NCBI GenBank assembly: GCA_903831405.1
Contig: CAIKXM010000018.1
Location: 1-52,686, forward strand
Direction: 5' to 3'
DNA: 52,686 bases
From: an uncultured bacterium
Lineage (GTDB): Bacteria > Babelota > Babeliae > Babelales > Babelaceae
In this document: one piece after another, positions 36,879 to 46,369 of the stretch
Position numbering within the stretch: position 1 is the first letter of the stretch
How the letters are laid out: each line of letters opens with the position of its first letter
Notes under the pieces: model-generated
Databases searched by the model: none
Told to the model about the DNA's origin: nothing
Seen by the model: the letters and a program-made list of their open reading frames with translations, nothing else
Translations under genes and position numbers: made by a program

Positions 36879-39536
36879 CTATGAATGCCAACGTGATCCT
36901 ATCTCTATTCCATACTCACCGCGCTCATCACGAGCGCATTTGAGAATAGTATCATCAGACAAATCATATTCGATATCAATAGCCGCCTCTTCGCTCAAGT
37001 CAAAATTTTTCTCAACCGTTGCACGAAGGCGATCATCGATCTCAACAGATAATGCACCCTTGATACCACCACGAGCAGATTTGTTAGAAAGACGTGGAAT
37101 AACGCGAACATGCTGAAAGGGTTTAAGCATGTGTTGTACAAATTCATAGGTCTTTGAAGACTCTTCTCGAGAACCAAGAACCATACTAGAAAGGGACTTT
37201 ACCAATGTTTGTGGCACCATACAATAAATAGACCCTTCATCAGAACCGCCATAAAGAAGCGTAATAATCTGATTCTCAAGTAGCACTGGATATGATGAAA
37301 GCTCAATATGTGGCTGCGCAAGAGTTCCTCGAATGCCTAGCGTTACGTCATATGATTTAATGACATTGCGAGCAACAAAATGCAGATTTGCACTTTCTGC
37401 AAACGTTTCGCTAGAGCTTTGCTCAAACACAATATCTCCAAAAGAAATAAACAATGGCTTATAGGGGAAATTAAATTTCCCTTCAACAACACTGATAGAA
37501 CCACTTAAAAATGGCTGCACCATAGTTCCCGTTGCCTTGCCGCTACTCAAAAAAGAAATTGCAAGCAGATCGGTCTTTACCATTATAGGATTGCGACAAC
37601 TCCACACAAGATCAATGGCACATGTTTTATGCGGTGCAAATTGCATTTTACGCAGCTGCTGATGGAATTGATCAGAAAATATATTAGCTCTAATATAGAC
37701 TTGATCAAACAAGCAGTAACCAGAAATAATGGGCTGATCTACAGAAATTTTTGTATTGCCTATATTTCTGCCATAAGAGCACATGCCACACGAATACAAT
37801 ATGGCACCACTAATAACTCCATACACATCATGATAGGGCATAACATGAATCTGGGAAAAACAAATTGGCAAGCTACTTTTAAAAGTAGCGTTAGAAAAAC
37901 TAATAACGCCATAGGCGCAATCAGCGCTGCCTTGGTTAACACCAACATGTGCATTATATATTTTACATACACGATCAGATACATTAGCATCAATATGTGC
38001 TTTTAATGCATTAATATAGAGAGGTACGCTGGTGCCATATATTGAGATTTGAGAACCAGTAACATCAAACACTGCTGATTGTGTTGAAAAATAACCTTCA
38101 TAGTGCAATGGTTGCTCACACCACACATGTACCCCACCAAGAGCAGCGAGCTCTTCAATAGCTGATGGATATATTGTGCCTGTTGCCCTTTCTTGTGCAT
38201 CAACGATATGCGTAATCTGTTTTTTATCATTTTTTGTATATATACATGACTCAACGCTACGCTTATTCACATTATACACGCCCTTCACACAGCGTGATTG
38301 ATTATCATGTGCATCGACGCTCAACATTCCATTCTTATAGAGGGCATGAACAGAGAGATCATACAATTTATTTCTAAAACCGTGCAATGCTGCAATAAAA
38401 TTCGTAGAAGCTTCCCATTCACCACTATTTTTTAGTATATGTGCTGATCCTTCACATGACTGCATTAACGCAATGCCAGTACAATCTGAATCAACATACC
38501 AATCAAAAGAACCTTTTGCCGGCATACAATCAATCTTCCCCTGCAGATAACTTTTGCCACTTTGAAAGGCGCATGAGAGAGTAGAGAAGTCTGGCGCAAG
38601 CGTACCCTGATACGCTATTTTTTTATCACTACGTGTATACTCCAAAGGCTTATTATATATAAGAGCGCACATAATGCTTTTGATATACGCACCGTCAATA
38701 TCACCATTAATCAAAATAGTGCCATATGGCTGAGATGAGTGAGCTCTGCCACTAACACAATAGTCATCAACAGAAAAGTTTGTCTGCAATAAACCATTAA
38801 CATAATCTCCCGAAGCAGCACAGCGATGTTTTTTATTCAAAAGACATGCATCGCATTGTCCATGAAAAGTATGCTTTGTATCATTTTTTTTATCATCGTA
38901 TATTTTCTCAACCATACAAGAGCCATTTTGCACTACTAGTGTTCCATTATTGCAATACATGCAGTTTTGCGCTGTTATAGTGGAGCTTCCCCAGGTACTT
39001 TTGTAGCGAGAGTAAAACGATCCATCAGTAGAAAGAAACTTTTTTTGACCCTCTTCTGCAATATCAACATGAAACTTTTGCACCACAATGCGAGCAAGTC
39101 TAAGCAAAGAAGAAGGCAGAGGGGGTCCTCTCAATTGTTTTACATGCTCTCCAATTGCAACAGCGTTATCAATAGCAGTGCTATAACAATATAAGAATGG
39201 AACATAAAATGAACAGGAAATTTTGCGCATAGATAAGAAATTACTGTATGAAAAATGTATCTCCATTTCTGAAGAAAACCATTCCCAAAAAGGGGTGTCT
39301 TGCGTATTTGTTGCATGAACATCCCACAAAACAATCCTCCCTTGAAAAATAGAGATATATGCGAGGGTGCAAGAAAATTTTGTTTTATACTCTTTTTCAA
39401 TAGTTTCAATAATAGCTTTCTCAACCCGTTGAATGACCCATTGATCGCTCTCAATAATGGAAAACAGTATAAGAGTGGCTATAAAGAGTGAACCAAATAA
39501 ACGCAGGGCTGCAATAAGTACTGCTATTTTTTTCAT
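36879..39536 (-). CDS. TamB-like (DUF490) envelope protein
   Basis: TamB/AsmA-like proteins bridge the inner and outer membranes and move lipid, or assist barrel assembly with TamA. The 885 aa have one N-terminal membrane helix (about 8-27) and a long beta-rich middle. The C-terminal TamB domain (about 690-885) has PFLSGSISVVEGKFNFPYK, GDIVFEQ, YDVTLGIRGTLAQPHIELSS and a following LLYGG. The family is often 1,200 aa or longer, so this is a compact form. It starts 7 nt after the pseudopilin stop. No tamA is adjacent. The gene end abuts repeat copy B. Confidence 0.75.
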   Translation of the reverse strand: MKKIAVLIAALRLFGSLFIATLILFSIIESDQWVIQRVEKAIIETIEKEYKTKFSCTLAYISIFQGRIVLWDVHATNTQDTPFWEWFSSEMEIHFSYSNFLSMRKISCSFYVPFLYCYSTAIDNAVAIGEHVKQLRGPPLPSSLLRLARIVVQKFHVDIAEEGQKKFLSTDGSFYSRYKSTWGSSTITAQNCMYCNNGTLVVQNGSCMVEKIYDDKKNDTKHTFHGQCDACLLNKKHRCAASGDYVNGLLQTNFSVDDYCVSGRAHSSQPYGTILINGDIDGAYIKSIMCALIYNKPLEYTRSDKKIAYQGTLAPDFSTLSCAFQSGKSYLQGKIDCMPAKGSFDWYVDSDCTGIALMQSCEGSAHILKNSGEWEASTNFIAALHGFRNKLYDLSVHALYKNGMLSVDAHDNQSRCVKGVYNVNKRSVESCIYTKNDKKQITHIVDAQERATGTIYPSAIEELAALGGVHVWCEQPLHYEGYFSTQSAVFDVTGSQISIYGTSVPLYINALKAHIDANVSDRVCKIYNAHVGVNQGSADCAYGVISFSNATFKSSLPICFSQIHVMPYHDVYGVISGAILYSCGMCSYGRNIGNTKISVDQPIISGYCLFDQVYIRANIFSDQFHQQLRKMQFAPHKTCAIDLVWSCRNPIMVKTDLLAISFLSSGKATGTMVQPFLSGSISVVEGKFNFPYKPLFISFGDIVFEQSSSETFAESANLHFVARNVIKSYDVTLGIRGTLAQPHIELSSYPVLLENQIITLLYGGSDEGSIYCMVPQTLVKSLSSMVLGSREESSKTYEFVQHMLKPFQHVRVIPRLSNKSARGGIKGALSVEIDDRLRATVEKNFDLSEEAAIDIEYDLSDDTILKCARDERGEYGIEIGSRWHS

Positions 39537-39543
39537 TTTTTTT

Positions 39544-40116
39544 TCAAGTCTTGGTTAGCTCGTTTTCAACAAGTCGCCATCGCGCATGCTCATAACAGTA
39601 GAGTCGAATAAAAAAAGGCTCTCGAACACCACTGCTTATTGCATATAATCGAGATTCTTTTTGATGTCCAAAGTATACAACACCTGCCTGCATTGTTCCA
39701 TCAGGATAAAAATTAATTGTTTTATCCACAAACGTTATCGCTTGAGAAAGAGCAGTGCTCGGCTTTGATGGTGGGACAAGAACGGATAGTGCTTTGTTTC
39801 CACCAAACACAACGCCCTTTGGGAGTGTAATCAGTATCTCGCCTACCCTATACGACTGCGCCTGCGGATAAAAAATTATTTTTTGTGACACGCCACTAAT
39901 CTGTGCACGCGTATGAGCATGCAAAAACCACGAATACAGCTCGTTCACCGCCAGCTTGGTATTTAAATTCTGCTGTATTCTCTCAACGACAACAAAGCAA
40001 CCACTACAAAGGATAACGACCATTGCAAGCACTACTATAAGCTCAATGATCGTCATCCCTACCGTTTTCTTAGATAATTTCTTCCCCAGATTCTGCAACT
40101 GCCAATACTTCTTCAA
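39544..40116 (-). CDS. Type II secretion / type IV pilus pseudopilin (GspH-like)
   Basis: The 190-aa protein has a short basic leader ending at VG, then MTIIELIVVLAMVVIL. Gly at -1 and Glu at +5 fit cleavage and methylation by prepilin peptidase (PilD/GspO). The rest resembles minor pseudopilins of the GspH/FimT type, with YPDGTMQAG near the middle. The start is a TTG at 40116, preceded by GGGAG 9 nt upstream, and it overlaps the end of the gspE/pilB gene by 47 nt. It probably forms the tip of a pseudopilus. Confidence 0.75.
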   Translation of the reverse strand: MKKYWQLQNLGKKLSKKTVGMTIIELIVVLAMVVILCSGCFVVVERIQQNLNTKLAVNELYSWFLHAHTRAQISGVSQKIIFYPQAQSYRVGEILITLPKGVVFGGNKALSVLVPPSKPSTALSQAITFVDKTINFYPDGTMQAGVVYFGHQKESRLYAISSGVREPFFIRLYCYEHARWRLVENELTKT

Positions 40117-41776
40117 TCGTAGTGACTCCCTCTATAATTTTACGCACACCATCCTGTACCAGCAATGTCATGCCATCTTTTACTGCTTGTCTTTGTATCT
40201 CTGCAGTATCTGATCGCGCAAGAATCAATTTGACAATATCAGGCGTTATGGTCATGATCTCAAAAATTGCAAGACGGCCTCTATAGCCTGTTTGCAAGCA
40301 TTCATCACAACCACCAGGCTTGTAAAACTGTATCTTTTTTGCCTGTTCTTCACTAATACCGATGCGGCGCAATGCTTCTGGCGTTGGGGTATATTTTTCA
40401 CGACACTGTAGGCATAATTTACGTACCAATCGCTGCGCAACAACACCGACAAGCGTCGAACTTATTAAGAATGGTTCAATACCCATATCAAGCAGTCGTG
40501 TAATAGTTGCTGCGGCAGAATTTGTATGTAGCGTACTGAGCACCAAGTGGCCGGTAAGAGCTGCTTGTATTGCAATCTGAGCAGTTTCTTGGTCACGAGT
40601 TTCACCAATCATTACAATGTCAGGATCTTGTCGTAAAATAGAGCGCAATGAGGCAGCAAAGGTTAAGCCCACTTTTTCGCGCACTTGCACCTGTCCAACA
40701 CCAGCCATTTGATATTCTACCGGATCTTCTACGGTAACAATATTAACATCAGGAGAATTAAGCTCGTAGAGGATCGAATACAGGGTTGATGTTTTACCAG
40801 AACCGGTAGGACCGGTCACAAGCAGAATACCATTGGGCTGCTCAGTACATTGCTTCATCACCCGATAATCACGCTCACTAAATCCAAGCTTATCAAGCTG
40901 CCCAAAGCTACGCGTCTTATCAAGCAAACGCATAACAACGCGCTCGCCATGAATTACCGGCAGAATAGACACACGAATATCGATTGCTTTTTCGGCCACC
41001 TTAATCTGAATACGCCCATCTTGGGGCACTCTTTTTTCGGCAATATTGAGATTAGACATGATTTTGATACGAGATATAAGAGCTCCCTGAGTACGCTTGG
41101 GCGGTGTAAGCGCTAAATACATTACCCCATCAATACGATAGCGAACACGTAACTCTTTCTCAAACGGCTCTATATGTATATCTGATGCGTTACGCTTGAC
41201 CGCCTGATATAAGATATTATTTACCAACTTAATAATAGGAGCATCATCAGCAGCACCCATAATATCTGTTTCTTCTATCGCCTCGAAGCGAAGAGCATCT
41301 CCCTGGGAAGCCTCTTCTTCGAGCTCAGCAATCATTTTTTGAGCACCCTCGAGTGGGTAATATTTATTAATAGCTTCAAGAATTATATTCTTTGGTGCAA
41401 CGACCAGATCAAAGGGCATTTCAAAAATTAACTTCAGCTCATCAATTGGCTGAAAATCATAGGGCCGCGCTGTTGCAATGCGCACCTGCTGACCTTCTCG
41501 CAATGGCACCACTGCATTATCACGCAAAAATCGCAGAGGAATGCGTGCCATTAAATCAGGATCAGCTACTTTTTCACCAATAGCCTCATAAAAAGTCTTG
41601 CCGTATAGTTTTGCATACGAAAAAGCAATATCACGCTCGCTTATAAGATTATTTTTCAAAACATACGCTTCAAAAGAACTGTTTTCATCTGCAGCTGCTG
41701 CAATAGATTTTGCATACAAATCCTGAGCAAGAAAGCCTTCTTCTACGGCAATTTGACCTATAGTTTTTTCGATCAT
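40070..41776 (-). CDS. Type II secretion / type IV pilus assembly ATPase
   Basis: The hexameric ATPase drives pseudopilus assembly (GspE or PilB). The 568 aa have an N-terminal MshEN-type domain (about 1-150). The ATPase core follows: Walker A GPTGSGKTS (about residue 325), the Asp box in VNIVTVEDPVEY, Walker B QDPDIVMIGETRD, and the His box TGHLVLSTLHTNSA. A C4 zinc site, CLQCREKY...CDEC, lies near 455-480. GspE and PilB cannot be told apart from sequence alone. The gspF/pilC gene at 51706 is its likely partner, about 10 kb away. The 41814 gene lies 37 nt upstream. Confidence 0.92.
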   Translation of the reverse strand: MIEKTIGQIAVEEGFLAQDLYAKSIAAAADENSSFEAYVLKNNLISERDIAFSYAKLYGKTFYEAIGEKVADPDLMARIPLRFLRDNAVVPLREGQQVRIATARPYDFQPIDELKLIFEMPFDLVVAPKNIILEAINKYYPLEGAQKMIAELEEEASQGDALRFEAIEETDIMGAADDAPIIKLVNNILYQAVKRNASDIHIEPFEKELRVRYRIDGVMYLALTPPKRTQGALISRIKIMSNLNIAEKRVPQDGRIQIKVAEKAIDIRVSILPVIHGERVVMRLLDKTRSFGQLDKLGFSERDYRVMKQCTEQPNGILLVTGPTGSGKTSTLYSILYELNSPDVNIVTVEDPVEYQMAGVGQVQVREKVGLTFAASLRSILRQDPDIVMIGETRDQETAQIAIQAALTGHLVLSTLHTNSAAATITRLLDMGIEPFLISSTLVGVVAQRLVRKLCLQCREKYTPTPEALRRIGISEEQAKKIQFYKPGGCDECLQTGYRGRLAIFEIMTITPDIVKLILARSDTAEIQRQAVKDGMTLLVQDGVRKIIEGVTTIEEVLAVAESGEEII

Positions 41777-41813
41777 ATTTTAACATCCTCTCTGAGTACG
41801 TCATACAATTTTT

Positions 41814-42479
41814 TTAATGATTTGCAAGGTTAAAATTAGCCAACCAGTTAAGAAATGATTGTTTTATATACGTTAGTCGTTTTATTCGATTATCAAGCTG
41901 AGCAATGATATCTGCATTAAACATACAAAATGACTCTATATGAATAATTAGCGCCCATCTAAAAAGCTTTTGATATTCTGTAAGCATTTTTTGCTCATGA
42001 TCAACATCACGTATAAATTTTGCAAGTGGCTGTATAAAATCAGTGGGCTTGCTAACGTCCAAATAGCTCTTTTGAATATCTTTAAGCAATAGGTCTCCTA
42101 ATGTATCTTGACCCAGTGCATATAATTGCTCAATTGATGATTCATTATGCCACAAAGACCAACAAGTCTCTGATAGCAATATACTATTTAATCTACTGAG
42201 ACGATACTGTAAAGCCCCATAACCACAAGCACTGCCATATATGCAAACTTTAACAGGATGGCGCTCAACCCATAGCGCAGCTGATTTTATATTTTGCAGG
42301 GGGTTTAGTGTTGCATACCCACTCGCCAGTGCTTTTCCTACATAGGCGAGAGCAGAGTCGCCAAGGTATGCTGAACCCGCATTAAGAATATTAATATTTA
42401 CAATAGGTGGCGTTGCACTCTGCAGAGGCAAAAAGAACAATGCCAGTAGGAACAATTGCCAAAAGATGGTACGCTTCAT
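41814..42479 (-). CDS. Secreted protein of unknown function
   Basis: The 221-aa protein has a signal peptide (about 1-21, ending LPLQSATPP). A Gly/Ala-rich moderately hydrophobic part (about 35-105, with VCIYGSACGYGAL) and a helical C-terminal half complete it. It lies 37 nt upstream of the GspE/PilB gene on the same strand and may be the first gene of that operon, so a role in secretion or pilus biogenesis is possible. No family is recognised. GGAG precedes the ATG. Confidence 0.65.
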   Translation of the reverse strand: MKRTIFWQLFLLALFFLPLQSATPPIVNINILNAGSAYLGDSALAYVGKALASGYATLNPLQNIKSAALWVERHPVKVCIYGSACGYGALQYRLSRLNSILLSETCWSLWHNESSIEQLYALGQDTLGDLLLKDIQKSYLDVSKPTDFIQPLAKFIRDVDHEQKMLTEYQKLFRWALIIHIESFCMFNADIIAQLDNRIKRLTYIKQSFLNWLANFNLANH

Positions 42480-42616
42480 TCTAATACTCTCCTACTTTTT
42501 TCTGTATAAAAAAACAATATAGAACAACATGAGTTTCATCATCACGCAACTAACGAATATATATTAAATATACGTACAATTTTTACCCTTTTACAACAAC
42601 ATAGCAAGGTTATCTT

Positions 42617-43312
42617 ATGGACACAACCAATACACACTATGCTCAATTTACAACATATTTAGAAGAATATATTACGGAAAGCAAAAAAAGGCGTATCGCT
42701 ACCATTCTCCAAGAACGCACGCGCCGGGTAACTATTATCTTAGAAAATATTTATCAATCGCATAATATTAGCGCAGCGGTCCGTTCCGCTGAATGCTTTG
42801 GTGTGCAAGATGTGCATATTATAGAAAATCCTGCATTTAAAAACTATGACGCACATAACGGCATTACGCGTGGCGCATCAGAGTGGATAACTATCTATAG
42901 ACATGAAGCCATTAGTGATTGTATAGCTTTTTTAAAAGAGCGTGATTATATAGTCGTTGCCACTACCCCGCATCATGAACTTGCGGGTGAAAAATCATTC
43001 CATCAACTCAACACGCTGCCGATAGACAGCAAAATAGCGCTACTCTTTGGAACCGAGATCTCAGGTATCAGCGATGATGCTATAAAACAAGCAGATGCAT
43101 TTGTCTCGATCCCTATGTATGGCTTTACCGAGAGCTTAAATATATCAGTTAGTGTTTCTATCTGTCTGTATGACATTAGCACGCGTCTGCATGCACAAAC
43201 AGAAAACTGGCAGCTTTCAGACAGCGAGCAACTGGAGCTTAAATACATTTGGTATAAAGATATTGTTAAGGGCTCAAGCGAGCTTGAAAGACGATTCTTA
43301 GCTGCACAATAA
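42617..43312 (+). CDS. trmH: tRNA (guanosine-18-2'-O)-methyltransferase, SpoU family
   Basis: It methylates the ribose of G18 in the D loop using S-adenosylmethionine. The 231-aa protein has the SPOUT knot motifs: motif 1 NISAAVRSAECFGVQDVHII, motif 2 ALLFGTEISGISD and motif 3 IPMYGFTESLNISVSVSI. The size and the N-terminal helical part fit TrmH better than the rRNA enzyme RlmB, which has a longer N-terminal domain. Single gene. The 298 bp after it (43313-43610) show no gene. Confidence 0.88.
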   Translation: MDTTNTHYAQFTTYLEEYITESKKRRIATILQERTRRVTIILENIYQSHNISAAVRSAECFGVQDVHIIENPAFKNYDAHNGITRGASEWITIYRHEAISDCIAFLKERDYIVVATTPHHELAGEKSFHQLNTLPIDSKIALLFGTEISGISDDAIKQADAFVSIPMYGFTESLNISVSVSICLYDISTRLHAQTENWQLSDSEQLELKYIWYKDIVKGSSELERRFLAAQ

Positions 43313-43610
43313 ACATGCGCAAAGTAGTTGAAAACAAAGCCAATAAAATACAAAAAACAGTAATACGTTCCAAACCAAATAAATCAATAATATTTTTTCT
43401 ACGTACAAAATAACTTCTATTCAGAAGTAAAAAATATGAAAAAGTTTTAAATGTACCAACGATCATACACATAAACCTCTTTTCTTAAAACTAATAAGAA
43501 TTATGATGATTTTACAATCTATTGACAATTTGAATATGTTTTATGTACGCTAATACATGAAATATAATTAAACTCTTTATTATAAAATTAAACAAATAAG
43601 AGGAAATATA

Positions 43611-44003
43611 ATGAAAAAAATAGTATCAATTTATCCGATTCTCGTATTGCTCATTTTGGTAAACATGTCAACTTTGGGCATGGAACAAATAGAGCGAACA
43701 GCACAACCCATCTCCAATGTTATTGATTTTGATATAATCAATTTTGATATAGCCTGCAAATTACACGAAAAAATACAAATCTTGGAACAATATATTCAAG
43801 ATCACGAAACAATCCTCTCAATCAATAGCAAAAAGCGAGCAATCGATTTTCTCAGTCAAGCACGATTTAATATACATAAAAGGTTGCTCACCAACAATCG
43901 ACTAGCAAACATAGTAACCCTGAGCGCTGCAAAAAATCGTATCACCGCAGCAGAAGGAATTCTTGGATTACCACAAACTACCGAGCACATTAAAATATCT
44001 TAA
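43611..44003 (+). CDS. Small secreted helical protein, tandem paralogue 1
   Basis: The 130-aa protein has a signal peptide (about 1-24, ending STLGMEQ). The mature part is helical. It aligns with the next gene over about 85 residues: KLHEKIQILEQYI against HHRIQKIENYI, QARFNIHKRLL against QARLSLERRLK, and AAKNRITAAEGIL against AAKNRIALAERIL. AGAGGA lies upstream of the ATG and TTGACA at 43522-43527 is a possible -35. The function is unknown. Confidence 0.7.
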   Translation: MKKIVSIYPILVLLILVNMSTLGMEQIERTAQPISNVIDFDIINFDIACKLHEKIQILEQYIQDHETILSINSKKRAIDFLSQARFNIHKRLLTNNRLANIVTLSAAKNRITAAEGILGLPQTTEHIKIS

Positions 44004-44034
44004 AAAAATTAAACGAAGAATAAGAGGCAGCATA

Positions 44035-44403
44035 ATGAAAAAAATAATATCAAACTATATAACTCTCGGAATGCTTGTGTTTATAAGTGCACCGCTCTAT
44101 TCAATGGAGGGTCAAATCAATGAACCTATCTGTATAAAACGGGTTGATGGCTTTGCTATACTACACCATAGAATACAAAAAATAGAGAACTACATAGCTA
44201 GAAATGCTCACAAAATCCCCTTAGAAGAACAAGAGAAAGCCGTAAATGAGTTGCGTCAAGCACGTCTCAGTCTGGAAAGACGGCTCAAATCAAATAATAA
44301 TTGTCTTGCAACAAATATAACAGCACTTTTTGCTGCAAAAAATCGCATTGCTCTAGCAGAAAGAATACTTAAGCTACCGCATAAACCTTTACAACTATTT
44401 TAA
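44035..44403 (+). CDS. Small secreted helical protein, tandem paralogue 2
   Basis: The protein has 122 aa from the ATG at 44035, preceded by AAGAGG. A start at 43963 would overlap the previous gene and add 24 residues before the signal peptide. The signal peptide ends at PLYSMEG. The mature helical part is a duplicate of the preceding gene. It ends before a strong terminator. The pair are probably exported lineage-specific proteins. Confidence 0.7.
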   Translation: MKKIISNYITLGMLVFISAPLYSMEGQINEPICIKRVDGFAILHHRIQKIENYIARNAHKIPLEEQEKAVNELRQARLSLERRLKSNNNCLATNITALFAAKNRIALAERILKLPHKPLQLF

Positions 44404-44440
44404 TACCATAGTAAAAATTATTACCTGGTTAATTATTTAA

Positions 44441-44495
44441 AAAAAGAAGAGTATCTCTATGTCATGTATCAAAACATAGAGATACTCTTCTTTTT
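44441..44495. terminator. Strong bidirectional terminator between convergent genes
   Basis: A 22-bp perfect stem (44441-44462 with 44474-44495), core GAAGAGTATCTCTATGT, has an 11-nt loop with A-run and T-run tails. It serves the paralogue pair and the minus-strand phosphodiesterase-like gene. Confidence 0.9.
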
Positions 44496-44550
44496 CTTAT
44501 TGTTTTATAATTCCCCTCTATTCACCATTGCTTTCTTTTTCGAATACTTA

Positions 44551-46203
44551 TTATTTTTTCGACAACACTTCTTTCTCATTAATCCCTCTCAGCAATGTCG
44601 CTAGGCTTGCCGATGGACGCGGAACGCCAAAGAGCTGCGCAAGCGTTGGAGCAACCTGAACCATTTCGCATCGATCAGTAATTATTTTCTTTTCTATATT
44701 GCCCGGCCAATATATCATAAGAGGTACATGCGTATCCTGCTCATAGGGCGTCTCATGCGAAGTGCCTTTGAGATGATCGGTTATCAGGGTGTACGGTCGC
44801 ACCAAAAATACCATATCACCACAACGACCCTCAAATATTTGATTTGCAAGTAATGATCGCACATCTCCTTTGTCATACACTCCTGATGAAATCTCACTGA
44901 TTGGCCACGCATTAAGAATTGAACCATTCTCAAGTAAGCTCTTTTTTACTACGGCAAAAACTTCTTTTTGTTTTTCTGGAGCAAGACTGTTAAAAATTTT
45001 GTGCGAAAAATATACAAACGGCGTGTTTACATTACAGACAATACCATCAATACCGATAGCAGTAGATAGTGCATTATTTAATGCTGCTATAATTGTTTTT
45101 GTATCATACCTCTTTGCAAGAGTAAGCCCTCTATCATTTAGATCATCGATTATTGCAGGACCACCATGATCAGCGCTAAACACCCATACAATATCCTGCT
45201 TGCGAAACTTTGCATGCAATTGATTAACAACCTTTTGCAATGATTTGTCAGCACTATACATACTATCAAGCGGCTCGTATTTATATTGTCCAAATAGATG
45301 GGCAAGCTTGTCATGAGCGCTCAGACTAATAAACAATGCAAGCCTATCGGTAGGTGCCGCAGACTGGTAAAAGTCTTGAATACATGCCACTGCCATTTCC
45401 ACAACAAGCGCGTCTGCAAGAGGTGTTTTTACAAACGTTTCGTACGGCTTTTTGGCTCCTCTATCAATAGCATATTTTTTATTGATCATTGATGGAGCAG
45501 ATGCATGCGTATAGATACCTACATCAGGCAATCTATACTGCGCCGCCTTGAGGGAATATTGCGAATGCCAGGCAAAGGATCGTGCTGTTTTTATATGATT
45601 TTTCTTTTTATTAAATACCTCTATAAAGTTATGTTTTTGCGTCGAGGTAAACAACCCTGTTTTCTCATCAAACCATATAGCCGTACCAAGCTCTCCTGCC
45701 AGTGCTCGTGCTGCACGCTTTTTTGTCGAACAGCTATAGACAAAAACTTTACCAGCCTGATTATTACCGAGCTGCATTTGATCGGTTAATGTATCAACCA
45801 TACACAGAGAGTCTTGCGCCTGCTTGCATGAATACGCAACCTGTTTTTTATCATTGACTGGCCAATTATTGCCAACAATACCATGTGTTTTGGGATGCAC
45901 ACCGGTTATAAATGTTGTATGACCAGGAGCGGTTGTTGGCAGGCCGTGAGCATAATATGCCTGCGTAAAAATAGTTGCGTTACCCGTAATATAGCGCAAT
46001 CCATTGATATAATATTTTTGTACAAACGTAGAAGTTTCATATGAGCAACCATCAATAATCACCACAACCATCACCTTTGGCACCAACGCATTGGGCAACT
46101 GCCTATTGTTTTTTTTATCAGTACAATAAATAGAGAATGGGGTCAGAAATTGCATAAAGAATATCAGCTCAACAACAGACAATAACAATTTTTTTTCACT
46201 CAT
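44551..46203 (-). CDS. Secreted alkaline-phosphatase-superfamily phosphodiesterase
   Basis: The 550-aa exported hydrolase is of the type I phosphodiesterase/nucleotide pyrophosphatase kind. After a signal peptide (about 1-26) come the metal Asp in VVVIIDGCSYE and the nucleophile Thr region GLPTTAPGHTTFITGVHPK with THGIVGNNW. A metal pair lies in VFSADHGGP (Asp-His), and a late metal His in HETPYEQDTHVPLMIYWPG. The substrate could be a nucleotide, phospholipid or phosphonate ester and is not readable. GGGAG precedes the ATG. It could help scavenge phosphate or nucleotides. Confidence 0.85.
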   Translation of the reverse strand: MSEKKLLLSVVELIFFMQFLTPFSIYCTDKKNNRQLPNALVPKVMVVVIIDGCSYETSTFVQKYYINGLRYITGNATIFTQAYYAHGLPTTAPGHTTFITGVHPKTHGIVGNNWPVNDKKQVAYSCKQAQDSLCMVDTLTDQMQLGNNQAGKVFVYSCSTKKRAARALAGELGTAIWFDEKTGLFTSTQKHNFIEVFNKKKNHIKTARSFAWHSQYSLKAAQYRLPDVGIYTHASAPSMINKKYAIDRGAKKPYETFVKTPLADALVVEMAVACIQDFYQSAAPTDRLALFISLSAHDKLAHLFGQYKYEPLDSMYSADKSLQKVVNQLHAKFRKQDIVWVFSADHGGPAIIDDLNDRGLTLAKRYDTKTIIAALNNALSTAIGIDGIVCNVNTPFVYFSHKIFNSLAPEKQKEVFAVVKKSLLENGSILNAWPISEISSGVYDKGDVRSLLANQIFEGRCGDMVFLVRPYTLITDHLKGTSHETPYEQDTHVPLMIYWPGNIEKKIITDRCEMVQVAPTLAQLFGVPRPSASLATLLRGINEKEVLSKK

Positions 46204-46369
46204 TATATCTCCCTATTATTTAACAACTTGCGTTACCATAAAATTATTCGTTTCACAGTTGAACGTGCGTTTTAATTCGTACAAAAAAATATATAGGTAT
46301 ACTATTCTAAAATATATCCCTTTCGCCAGTGCTCTTTTTTAAAAAAAATAAAACGGTATACACAACAAT

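Noticed and set aside
41814-42479. The exported protein as a GspG/GspC-type secretion component
   Set aside because: There is no prepilin cleavage motif and no GspC-type domain; only gene proximity supports it.
43003-43472. Minus-strand reading frames overlapping the 3' end of trmH
   Set aside because: They lie antisense to the clear SpoU motifs and have no ribosome site or recognisable domain.
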